From Helopsaltes ochotensis (taxonomy: Eukaryota > Chordata > Aves > Passeriformes > Locustellidae): a stretch of DNA of 64,000 nucleotides. This document shows, one piece after another, positions 1 to 10,700 of the stretch; the stretch's first letter is position 1, and every line of letters begins with the position of its first letter. Below the pieces are notes generated by a model. The model was not told the origin of the DNA, ran no database searches, and saw nothing but the letters and a program-made list of their open reading frames with translations. Location: NCBI GenBank assembly GCA_013400155.1, contig VXBM01000042.1:2028127-2092126 (forward strand). The letters are read 5' to 3'. The position numbers were made by a program, and so were the translations under genes.

Positions 1-404
1 TGAGTTTCCATGTAGTAAATCTGAGGGATGTTTAGGTGAAGGGGGAGCTGTGAGCAAGAAGCAGCAGAGTAGATGTGCCCCTTGCAGGCAGCTGTCCTGC
101 CTTGCAGTAACAGTCAGACCAGGAACAGCAGCTGCTCATGTTTTAAGGACCTGGTGTCCCAGCTGCCTGCATGTGGCTGCATAGATCCTGCTGCCTTAGT
201 GAAACCCTCTCCAGGAGAGGAGCAAGGTGTTTGTGCACAGGTGGTGCAGGGAACAATTCTTGCTTCCCCCAGGGAAAGGGTTGGAGGGGTGTAAGCCTGA
301 GCTGGTGGTGACACTGCGGTGTGGGTCTCCTTATGAGTGAAGTAATGTACTCTGGATAAAATGGTTGGGTTTTGCTTTTGAGTGTGCTGCATTTTGTCTG
401 CCAG
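1..404. other. unassigned sequence at left edge
   Basis: No recognisable gene, RNA or repeat is visible. Several short open frames overlap on both strands, but none has composition or motifs that point to a known protein. The stretch ends in a plausible splice acceptor (tttgtctgccag) at 393-404, which is described with the next feature. Confidence 0.4.
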
Positions 405-632
405 GATTTTGACAAAGTGTTTGAAATGGTACCAAAAGTAAAAGTTACCAATAATCTTTTGAATGTGGACCTCATGATAAAAGTGAGAAGTGCTAAAAGA
501 ACAGATTTAAAAAGAGACATAGCTGTGAAGAGGCTGCTGAGACAAACAAATGCATTTCTACAACTTTCCTGTACAGGACTGGGCTTATCTAGTATTTTTA
601 ATGCGTTTGTAAGAGGACTTGTAACACTATAG
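405..632 (+). CDS. possible terminal coding exon of an unknown upstream gene
   Basis: A 76-codon frame, stop included, is open from directly after an acceptor-like site (ttttgtctgccag) to a TAG at 630-632. It is followed at 803-808 by an AATAAA poly(A) signal, the layout of a last exon plus a short 3' UTR. The predicted peptide starts DFDKVFEMVPKVKV and has a basic middle (VRSAKRTDLKRDIAVKRLLR). I do not recognise the family and see no domain. A chance open frame in AT-rich DNA is an equally good explanation. Confidence 0.2.
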   Translation, partial: DFDKVFEMVPKVKVTNNLLNVDLMIKVRSAKRTDLKRDIAVKRLLRQTNAFLQLSCTGLGLSSIFNAFVRGLVTL

Positions 633-802
633 GGAGACTCCCAGTCACATCTTTGTACAGAAGAGCCTCAAACCATGTGAAAACAGAACTCATCACTCGG
701 GAATGGAATTGTGTTCAAATGCTGCAGCAGAGTTGAAATGCAAAAAACCATGCAAACCCACTGATGAAGATTTGAACCATTTTGTTCCATATTTGCAGTA
801 AA

Positions 803-808
803 AATAAA
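803..808 (+). terminator. AATAAA poly(A) signal candidate
   Basis: A canonical hexamer about 170 bases after the stop of the possible terminal exon at 405-632. It would mark the 3' end of a gene upstream of ALOX5 if that exon is real. Isolated AATAAA hexamers are common in AT-rich DNA. Confidence 0.25.
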
Positions 809-2457
809 GGTGTCTAGAAAGAAGCCTTACGTACAACAAATCTGTTTCTGAAGCACTTGATATGCTAAAAAGGGTTTCAGATATCTTTCAATGAAGGCTG
901 TGAACCTAAATTTAGAAACTTTAGGGCTGACAGCTCTTGTGCAAACATTAAACGGAACTGTGTGTTCTTCGAAATCTTATGTAAAAGGAAGGGGAAAGCA
1001 AAGAAGACCTTACTGGGTTTGTGGTGCACTTCTATGTGGTAACATTGTCCATGGAAGTGATCACAGAGTAGTAGCAAGCATCCCTTGCTGCTTAAATCTC
1101 AGGAGAGAAGTCAGATCTCCAGGCTGGGATTCTGCAGCTACCTCATGTGGGTCATGCAACTGGCCATTTTGCGCTTCTGTTTCTTATTTAAACAGTAGCA
1201 GCAGACTAGAAATTAATGCTGAGTAGTTTTGAATCTTTTCTATGTCTATATATAAAAGCATGTCTTGAATCTGGGAGATCCTTGAAATCACAATACAGAA
1301 AATGCTTGAGTTTCTACTTGACCTGAAGAGACTTAGGAGACCTTCCCTCACTCTTCTGGATGAGTGAGCCCAGTGCCTTCATGTCTCTGCAAAAGAAAAA
1401 CAGGATCCTTCAAGGGCAGCACAGGCTGCCCCTGTTGTCCCCATTGTTGTGTGGCCACAAGATTTAAGTAACTTAAAACGTAAGACAGGCTACAGCCTAT
1501 CTTGGGAAGCTGAAGCAGAGAATCCATAAGCATATCTTGTGATGTTGCTCAGCAGTCCAAGGGGCATAAGGCACTTTGCAACTGGACTTGCCAGAACAGA
1601 AACAGGCACAGCTAGCCACAACTTCCACCTGTTGGCTATAATTGCTAACTTCCTCTGTATTTGAAGGTTGCTGCCTCACCTGTGGGCAGAGTGCCTCATA
1701 CTGAAAGTGCTGCCAAAGTATGATTTGATTAGTTGCCACTGTACAGTAATTAATTCAGCACAGAACCTCAGTTCTAACTGTACCACAAGTAAAGCGCTCC
1801 TGAGGTGCTTTTAATTTAGCTTGTTATGTATCTCTATCACTAGAGATTCACAAGAGCCAGAAACCACCTAGGCCTGACCACAAAGAAGTGAGGAGCTAGG
1901 TTTGATCACAGAGCAATGATGAAAGGACACTGAGATGTGCAGAAGCCCAGCCCAGCTCCTCTCAGCACAGTATCATGCAGCTGCCGCTGCCAGCAGCGTG
2001 GAGGAAGATTATCGGTGAGGTAACAGGAGTGGCAGCGTGTAGTATTTTTGCTTGATGAAATACTAGAGAACAGTATTAGTGGTCTTGGTGTCAAAGTGCC
2101 ACGTGTGCAGTGTCACTGCTATGGCTTTATTTCTCTGGGCAAGTTGGAGTCTGGAGGAAGCACAGACGGCTCTTCTGTTCATAATGTCAGTATTTAATGA
2201 TAGCAGGTGCTTGGTGTACTCAGGGTGGGGAGTATGAAATGGGGTGTTTAGAGGGCTTTCTGCAAATGGAGAGCTGGTTGTGTATGTACAGACATGCTGG
2301 CATTTGGTGTTACATACAGTAATGCAAAGACAACAGGGTGTTTCAAAAGCTTAGAGGAATACAGGGAATAAAGCATGGGCAAATAAAGGGGTCTAGCCCT
2401 GAGGAAAGCATGAACTGTACACAGATTTTCAAATTTGGTGAATAGAATGAGGGTGCA
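809..2457. other. unassigned intergenic sequence
   Basis: No gene, RNA or clear repeat was recognised. Several open frames of 60-110 codons overlap on both strands without coding character. Confidence 0.4.
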
Positions 2458-2598
2458 GTATGGTGTGAGTCACCATCCCTGGGAGTGTTTAAAAAATGTT
2501 GATGTGGCTCTTGAGGACATGGTTTAATGATGAATTTGAGTGGACTCGATGATCTTAAATGTGTTTTCCAAACTTAAAGATTCTATGGTGCTATGATA
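2458..2598 (+). repeat. CR1 retroposon 3' fragment
   Basis: The stretch follows the 3' end of avian CR1 LINEs: a segment like caccatccctgggagtgttt, then gatgtggctcttgaggaca, then tggactcgatgatctta and tttccaaacttaaagattct. It ends in imperfect copies of the ATTCTATG tail repeat, which sets the plus orientation. Only the 3' tip remains, as is normal for 5'-truncated CR1 copies. Confidence 0.85.
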
Positions 2599-2979
2599 GA
2601 GTGAGTAACTTTGGATGAGGAAGAGAGTGGGATATTTACAGTGTGTGGTGTGTTGTGTCAGTGTAGTGTGAGCGTATGGAGCACTCAGAAGAGTGTGTGC
2701 CTGCACACTGGGGTGGTTTGGAAGTGAGGTTAGAGAGTGCAGAGCAGTTTAAGATTAAATCTTGTAAGCGTAGCGGTGGTGAGGCACATGGAGCTGTGCC
2801 GACGTGAGCTGTGCCTGGCAGGATCAGGAGTACTGTGTGGAGCCCTGTGCTGCAGGACCGAGAGCTCTGGACGCTGTGTCGAGTAGCGAAACTGTGGAGG
2901 GTTATCAAGAGGAAAGTAGAGCGTGGAGGGCTGTGTAAATCGTGCTGGCGTGGGGCTGCTGCACAGCGGGAGGGCAGGG
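2599..2979. other. GT-rich flank before the first gap
   Basis: Low-complexity GT-rich sequence (gtgtgtggtgtgttgtgtca near 2640) grades into G-rich sequence with increasing CpG up to the N run. No coding exon is visible. It probably forms the upstream shoulder of the CpG-rich ALOX5 promoter region. Confidence 0.4.
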
Positions 2980-3845
2980 NNNNNNNNNNNNNNNNNNNNN
3001 NNNNNNNNNNNNNNNNNNNNNNNNNNNNNNNNNNNNNNNNNNNNNNNNNNNNNNNNNNNNNNNNNNNNNNNNNNNNNNNNNNNNNNNNNNNNNNNNNNNN
3101 NNNNNNNNNNNNNNNNNNNNNNNNNNNNNNNNNNNNNNNNNNNNNNNNNNNNNNNNNNNNNNNNNNNNNNNNNNNNNNNNNNNNNNNNNNNNNNNNNNNN
3201 NNNNNNNNNNNNNNNNNNNNNNNNNNNNNNNNNNNNNNNNNNNNNNNNNNNNNNNNNNNNNNNNNNNNNNNNNNNNNNNNNNNNNNNNNNNNNNNNNNNN
3301 NNNNNNNNNNNNNNNNNNNNNNNNNNNNNNNNNNNNNNNNNNNNNNNNNNNNNNNNNNNNNNNNNNNNNNNNNNNNNNNNNNNNNNNNNNNNNNNNNNNN
3401 NNNNNNNNNNNNNNNNNNNNNNNNNNNNNNNNNNNNNNNNNNNNNNNNNNNNNNNNNNNNNNNNNNNNNNNNNNNNNNNNNNNNNNNNNNNNNNNNNNNN
3501 NNNNNNNNNNNNNNNNNNNNNNNNNNNNNNNNNNNNNNNNNNNNNNNNNNNNNNNNNNNNNNNNNNNNNNNNNNNNNNNNNNNNNNNNNNNNNNNNNNNN
3601 NNNNNNNNNNNNNNNNNNNNNNNNNNNNNNNNNNNNNNNNNNNNNNNNNNNNNNNNNNNNNNNNNNNNNNNNNNNNNNNNNNNNNNNNNNNNNNNNNNNN
3701 NNNNNNNNNNNNNNNNNNNNNNNNNNNNNNNNNNNNNNNNNNNNNNNNNNNNNNNNNNNNNNNNNNNNNNNNNNNNNNNNNNNNNNNNNNNNNNNNNNNN
3801 NNNNNNNNNNNNNNNNNNNNNNNNNNNNNNNNNNNNNNNNNNNNN
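2980..3845. other. assembly gap (866 N), likely holding ALOX5 exon 1 and promoter
   Basis: An unbroken N run flanked on both sides by GC-rich sequence. ALOX5 exon 2 at 7527 starts at codon 51, and the missing 50 codons with the start are not found in the readable sequence before it. In human the ALOX5 promoter is a GC-box-rich CpG island, which would explain failure to assemble. The gap is the best location by inference; an exon 1 upstream of the window is not excluded. Confidence 0.6.
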
Positions 3846-4020
3846 TCGGCCGCCCCCTCTCCGGTGTCCCGAGGGGCTGGGCAGGGCTGGACTTTCTCTA
3901 AGCTCTTGTCTCCGTGTGCCGGTGCTCTCGGAGCGGACACCGAGACTGAGGCGCTCGCTGCCCTCCCCGGCCGCCCGCCATCCGTATCCCTGTCCTAGGA
4001 GTTAGCCCTGGCCGGGGCTC
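3846..4020. promoter_or_regulatory. CpG-rich shoulder after the gap
   Basis: The first 175 bases after the gap are strongly GC-rich with many CpG (tcggccgccccctctccggt, ctcggagcggacaccgag, ccccggccgcccgcc), then composition drops to the local AT-rich level. This is the edge of a CpG island, most simply the ALOX5 promoter/first-exon island. No ATG-bearing exon encoding a PLAT-domain start is visible in it. Confidence 0.5.
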
Positions 4021-7000
4021 TTTGGTGCTGACATACAATCAGCTTTCAGATCTCCTCGTACTTTCTTTACAAATATTAAAAAGAAATCGTGCGTTTCCTG
4101 TTGATAGGTTATGTTTAGGGTCAGTATTTACTAACAGTCAGAGCCCTGCTATCTCCAAAGAATTAAACGAAGAGGTAAGAGCATCTAGTGGGAATTACAA
4201 TGCCTGCCAAGAGAAATGTGTAGGGCAAGGTCAATGAAAGCTGAAAAACAGCATGAATGTGTGAGAATGAAGTTGTAGCTTGGGCTATCAGCTGTGCTCT
4301 TCTTCTTAACCCAGATTTCTGCTGTTTGCTCTGCCCTGTCCTCTGTGTGGTCCTGTCACCGTATTTGGACTATCCAAATGTAGTTGCTTATACTCTGAGC
4401 ACTGATTTAGAATGGCATTTCTTTATTTGTTTATTGTCCACTCTGGAAATAATAGACTTTTTCTTTTTTTTTTCCAAAATGTATATTTTACCTGGAAACC
4501 AAATTCACAGTTTCTAGAAGGTCTGATGAGATAGAAACAACTTTGAAAGTTTTCAAAAGATATTCAGAAGTTTGGAAGTTAGACCTACCACCACATCTAC
4601 AAGTGAGTCTTCAGTCTTCTACAAGTGAGGCTGCTTTGCCTTGAGGTGTGTTTTTTTAACTGTGTGCTTCACAGCCTGAAATAGGTCCATGGTCTCTTCT
4701 GTGTTAAACACCATGGACACACTTAAGAGAAGTCAGCATTTTGAGTAGGTGTTGATGGCATGTGTGGCTGTGGTCCCCCAGATATTTACCATCCACTACT
4801 ATTGAAATTAATTTTCTTAAATGATTAAACGTTCATTAGTTTAGGACCTTGTTACCTGAATCTCCCCAATGGACATCCAGTCTTTGTTTCTCTCTTATTT
4901 GCTGAATAGTCCCATACTTTAGGCAAAACTGAACAACATTAGCAAGAGAGGTTGAAGGAGACCTCAGGTTGTCCTGGAAACTTAGGGTTAGGGCACTATC
5001 TCAGGAGGGCAGAGCCCTGCCCAGTTAAGAACATCACCACCAGGGTTTTACTGACCAGGTAGTTTGCTCTTAATCCTGAGCTGCAGAAGAGGGTTTCAGG
5101 TGGCTCTGATGGAGAGCCTGGCCGTACTCTGAGCGTGCAGTTGGACTGGATCTTGCCACGGGGAGAAAATGCCATGATGGGAGCATTCCCACCTGCCCAA
5201 CAGCAAGTGGCGAGTGGCTGTGGGAGCAGGTCCAGCAGGAGCAGGTATATATCCACTGGGTGAGGGAGCAGCAAGCAGGGTGTGGGTGTTAGTAGCAGTT
5301 AATACAGTTTTTCAGCATGTATTTATTGTGGACCATTAGAATAAGTCTGTGTTCTGTAAAATGTCTGTCTCTCTGGACACTTGCAGTACAATGTGCTAAG
5401 TTTTGGTTTTGAGGATGTTTTCTTGGGGAATGCAATGTGTTTTTACAGGCACCTGTTCAGGTTGCACTGTGCCCAAAACACTTAATAATATGTTGTGAAA
5501 GGGAAAAAGGAAAGAAGAGAAAAATACCAACACAGAACCAGAAAACTAAAACTGAAGGAGACCAGAAGACTTAGAGTCAGGTTGGTTTGCAAAATGTAGC
5601 GCTTGTTGTCACAATTCTGCCTTTAGTGTTTCTTTCAATACCATCTTTATAATTTTTTTCTGCAAAGCAATTCAATGGGTAATCCATTTCTAAAACAAAT
5701 ATCACTTTTTAGTGGATGAGCAGAGTTTTGCAGTATTATTTTGTAGGTTGTTGTCTTCTTTCCAGGTATGGGGTTTTTTTTTCCCTAAATGTTGGACCAG
5801 GCTCTGTAGTTCGGTTATCCTCATAATGCATTATTATAATACCCTCATTTGCATTATTGCAAATTGGGCATATTACTAGATGTGATTAAAGAAGGCATGG
5901 GTCAGATCTGAGTAGGATATTTGCATGGCAAATGTTGACTGAGGGAAACGTATGTGGAAAAGCCTGGAGAAATTTGCACAATGGTAGCTCAGTTGTACTT
6001 TTTCTGACTTACTTCAAGCTCTGAACACAGGCAATGATGAAAATCATAGTTTCTTTTCTTTGCGTAGTGTCTTTTGAGTAGATTCCTCTGGTGCTGAGTG
6101 ATTTCAAAGTTTTATGGTGTCCCTCAGTTCTCTCTTTCCTTCCAGTTCCCCTTTCATCTGCTTTTTTGCTTCTGTTGAAAGAAAAGTACTAACATGTATT
6201 TCCAGAAAGGAAATGCAGCTCTTTCCACTTGGAGCTTTGTGCTTATAGAAAGAGGAGTTGTTTGTGCCATCCTTTTTCAAATGTAAGAACAGTCAGTAGG
6301 AATCTCTCCTCAAAAAGAAAGAAGACTCAGATTTTGCATGAGATTAAATTGCTTAAACAGGAGTTTGGACACTGCAATAGTCTTCATTACTTCTGTTCTC
6401 CCACTACACTCAAACTGTATAAAAGCTCCTTGCATCTGGCTCACCATGCAGTCACATTGGTGTTTACCAAGGGACATCGTACAACAAATGTCATAGAAAC
6501 CTTGAGCAACCAAGTGTCAGTTCTTACCTGCACCTTGTACATTCTCTGGAACCTGACACACCTTCACTGTACTAGCAAAATTGCCATCTGAGGTGAGCCC
6601 ATGGCAGTGCTGGCTTGGAGGCAGCAGAATCTGTGTGAAGTACCAGGAGGGAGCCCTCCTTTTCACAACTGCCATTAAAATTGGATTTGTGATGGTGATA
6701 AAAAGATTAAAAACCTCCAGGATCATTTAGGTTAATTGCATGTTCTTTTTGCATTACATCAACAGTAACTACCTTAGGGCTCTTTTAATACAGGCATGTA
6801 GTTGTTACCAGAAGAATGAGTTTCTTTTGAAAGTTGGCTGTCAATGTAACATTTTTATCAATTCTTGGATCTGATTCATGTTGCTCTTTACTGTAAATCT
6901 TATGTGTACATATCTCAAGATGTGACATTGTGCTTAAATTCTTATGTACATCTGAGCCTTACAAATATAAAATGTATAATTGTCCAAATTTTAGCTGTAC

Positions 7001-7526
7001 AAACATAAAATGTACCATTGTCCTCATTTTAAAAAGGGAGAACTGAAGAAGACCAGGAAGCAAAATAGTGAATTTAGGTGATCTGGATACTGTCTTTAGT
7101 CTGAAGCACACATAACTAACACACAGAGGTCTTTAAATTTCTAGTCCAATGTTTTAATCTTTTTAACATCTTTCTACTCCAGTTGCATGAGTAAATGTGC
7201 CCTAGCTGTACCTCCTTCAGCTATTGCTAGGAGAGCAGTGAATGGTTTCATGGCCTGCATGTTTTTCTAAGACTTGCAAACATTTCAAGGAGTAAAATTG
7301 TTTTTAGGTTGCATCCAAAACTGTTTCTCCATTTCTGGAGTGTTTTGCATGTTATGGTTTGTTCTTTTTTTCATCTTTCTGTTGCACTGCTGTCCAGTAA
7401 TAGGACTTCCTTTTTTCACCCACAAGAAGCTGGAAAGCTGTGTAAGGAAAGACTGGGTGAGCCTGGGTAGTGCTGGTGGTGTTTCCTGGATGTGTAGTGG
7501 ATCACTGGCTGTATTCTGCTCTGCAG
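4021..7526 (+). other. ALOX5: probable ALOX5 intron 1 (3' part)
   Basis: No exon, repeat or RNA gene was recognised. Small open frames are scattered through it, and there is an A-rich stretch near 5500-5540. It ends in the acceptor gtattctgctctgcag before exon 2. Confidence 0.55.
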
Positions 7527-7725
7527 GTTGACTCCTATGATGTGACTGTGGAAGAAGACCTTGGAGAAATTCAGCTAATAAAAATTGAGAAACGAAAATA
7601 CTGGTACCAGGATGACTGGTACCTTAAGTATATCACTGTTAAAACACCAGTGGGTGACTATTTGGAGTTCCCATGTTACCGCTGGATTACAGATGAAAAG
7701 GAGGTTGTCCTTCGAGATGGAAGAG
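7527..7725 (+). CDS. ALOX5: ALOX5 exon 2
   Basis: 199 bases, residues 51-117 (last codon split). It encodes the second half of the PLAT/C2 membrane-binding domain. The membrane-insertion tryptophans corresponding to human Trp75 and Trp102 are retained (KYWYQDDWYLKY and CYRWIT). Acceptor ctctgcag, donor GTGAGA. Confidence 0.97.
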
Positions 7726-10700
7726 GTGAGAGCTTTTAGAAACCAGCTTTCCTGCTGATCACCTGGAATTCTTCCATCTCTCCTTCCCATGTCTCCACAT
7801 ACCTCCCAATCTTCTCTCTCCGATGAAGGCGCACTGCCAGTCCCCTGCTGCATCCTAGAGAATGGCTTCCCCTACTGGGAATACTTTCTGAGCTGCTTGT
7901 TGGGCTAGGCACTGGCAGTTGGGTTGGATGTTTTGGGAAGAACATACAAGGAAGAATCCTAATGCTTGCTTGTTACACTGGTCTTGAATTTGAAGGCTGG
8001 CCCTAATGCCAAAATTTTGACTACTCCACATCCTCATTGCTGGAAGCCCTTTTGATCTAATTAGAATTAGTGCTCCCTGTTTGTTTCATACTAAGCTCCT
8101 AAGTGGCCCATGATTAATTGCCTGCAATTGTTTTGTTTTCATGAGAGTGAAATAAAGTCCCAAAGTTTCTCAGCAGGTGCAAACTGAAACAGAAACTTAC
8201 TTTTCATTCATTCTTTTTGCGTGCTGTCACGTCCAGGACAAGGCAGAGTGATGGATTTGACTGTTCCAAGTAATGGTGACCAACTAAGAAAAGTGTTTTT
8301 AAGTGTCTTTGACACCTACTTGCTGTGACCAGGGTTTGGGCAGACGTTTGTCACTGATGGTTGCTTGTTCCTCTCTCTGGTACCTGGGGTAGGTTGGCTA
8401 CTGCAGTGTTCTGCAGCATGAGTTCCTGGAAACAGCTGAAACACGTGTGAGGTGGTAGGAAATAAATGTTACTTTATTGTAACATTTTTGGCTACTCCTG
8501 GCTGGGGCATTTTGTGTTTGAAATCTTTTGTCCTATAATGACAACTATGTGTCAGTTTATTTTTAGTCTTCCTATTTTTCATAATTTGCTTTATCACAAC
8601 TGTGCAACTTCCATGGAAGGCAGCTTTGCATGGCTTTCAGAATATGGTGAGGTAAAGGACAAGAGCAAGTAAAACTCTTGGTAACTTGAGCACAACCACC
8701 TGGAAGCCATTAGCCATATATGTTATCAGCTGTATTACCTGATATTTCCAACCCCAAAGAGCTTTTGTCATGAAACTCCTACTGGTTTTATCTGCCTCCA
8801 CATTTGTGTATGTAAAGTGACCTTGCCCTTTCTCTGATCACTAAGGAAGCCTCTGTGCTATTTGATATTATGTTAAATTCATGGTCAGAAGAGCAAAATG
8901 TCTGGAACTGAAGTCTCACTGTTTTTTCTTTCTGTTCACATGACTGGAAGATGTGATTATCCCCCCCAAGCTGACAGGGGAAAACATTGCTCAAGGAGAG
9001 AAACTTCTCTTTTAGCAGAGAAGATGAGCTGGAAGAATGTTGTGGTTTCTCTTATTGGTGGAAATTCCCATAGATACCCAACTGTACATTTAGTTCCCAT
9101 GACCCTCTTCAGACCATTAAACACTACATAGGTACTGTAACTGCCTGCATTAGCAATCAGGGTTTATATAAAGTTGAGGCAGATGTTACTAGCTTAAGCT
9201 GATTTCCACTTGGAAGTACCAAGTCAGGAGCTTATCTTCTTCCACAGATTCTCTAGCGACCTGTGTGTCTACTCAAAAGTACTAACTTGGATCATGTAAG
9301 CAACTTTGTAAAGGTATAGATCAGAAGTTGGAAGGTTCTAAAACTTTACAGTCCTTCTCAACACCTGGGCAGTGATAGACAGAGGAATCTCATAACCCTG
9401 TCTCTTTTCCATGTTAACAGCAAAGCTCCCCCGAGATGACAAGATTCAGATTCTCAAGCAGCACAGACGCAAAGAGCTCGAATCCCGTCAGAAAATGTAC
9501 CGGTGAGTTTCCCACTGCCCCAGGGTCTGCCTTAATCAGGTCAGATTGTATTCATATTATCACGTCCTTCTAGTTACTCAGCTGCTGGGGAAGAGAAAGC
9601 CTGAGTTACCATGTTGGCCATATCCAGTTTTTACTTAGATGGAGTTCACTGTAAAGTGATGATCATCCTGGTGCAAGTGGCATTATGACATGCTTGTACC
9701 TCAGATAAGCCTATCTGGAAGACTTCAGTGAGAATTCACTGATACAGCCTCTGTGTGGGCCCTCTGGCACACCATTGTGCTTTCCAGGAAAATCTTGAAG
9801 GAGGATTTGAAGGCATGTTTCATTTGCCTATTACAAGCAGTACTACAGTTTTAGAACGTGATCTGAGCATGTCAGCTTCTCCTGGAGCTTTTTGGCTGCT
9901 GCACCAAGCTAGCTTGAGTTGTTTCCTGCACCAGGGTGCAGTGAAAACCTGGCCCTGTTTGAGTGAACTGAAACACAGTTGTGATATAAAAAAAATTCCA
10001 TATGTGCATTATACATTTCACATATACATATATTTGTATAATACATATGTGTGTATATATATCACATATGTATTATGCTGCCATAGACTTTTTTTCCTAG
10101 TCAGTGTCATGATGAGAAAATTCTGTCTTTCCTCAGAGTGTAACTCCAGAAGGCATTAGACATTGCCTTTTGCTAGAGACATGCCCTGTTAAAATAACAA
10201 AACTTTCTTGCACTTGTATCTCCTTGTTGAGAGAGTAAGGGTCGGAGCAAAGGGTCTATTCAGAATTGATTGATTGAGGCTTGGTGTATGAGTTGTTTAT
10301 TTTATTTGAACAAGAAATGCTGTTCCCTACAAATTATGGGAAATACAGCAGAGGAAAATATGGTTTAAAAGAGGTGTGCCACAAAATTCTATTTACATAT
10401 GCAAGACGGAAGGCAGAGCCATTTGTAATTTCAGGGAAATAGCTGCTTAAAATTCTGATGCATAGCTGATAGTACACAATGCAGTCTGTGTGTGGCAGAC
10501 AGTTTGGAAATACCATTGACACAGTATTCTTTACAATTCACTTTCTTTTGGTTTGAAATAAAAATGGGACAAAGAATGTGTGCCATGACCATTAGGAGGT
10601 TGAACAGTTGAATCAAGACTCCTGGAGAGTGCCTTTTGAAGGAATCTAAATACATGCCTGAGTAGTTTTAGCTGCTGTATCTCAGTTCTGCAGAGGTGTA

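Noticed and set aside
2636..3940. Long frames on both strands across the first N run
   Set aside because: They are open only because N is read as an unknown residue. The readable ends have no coding features.
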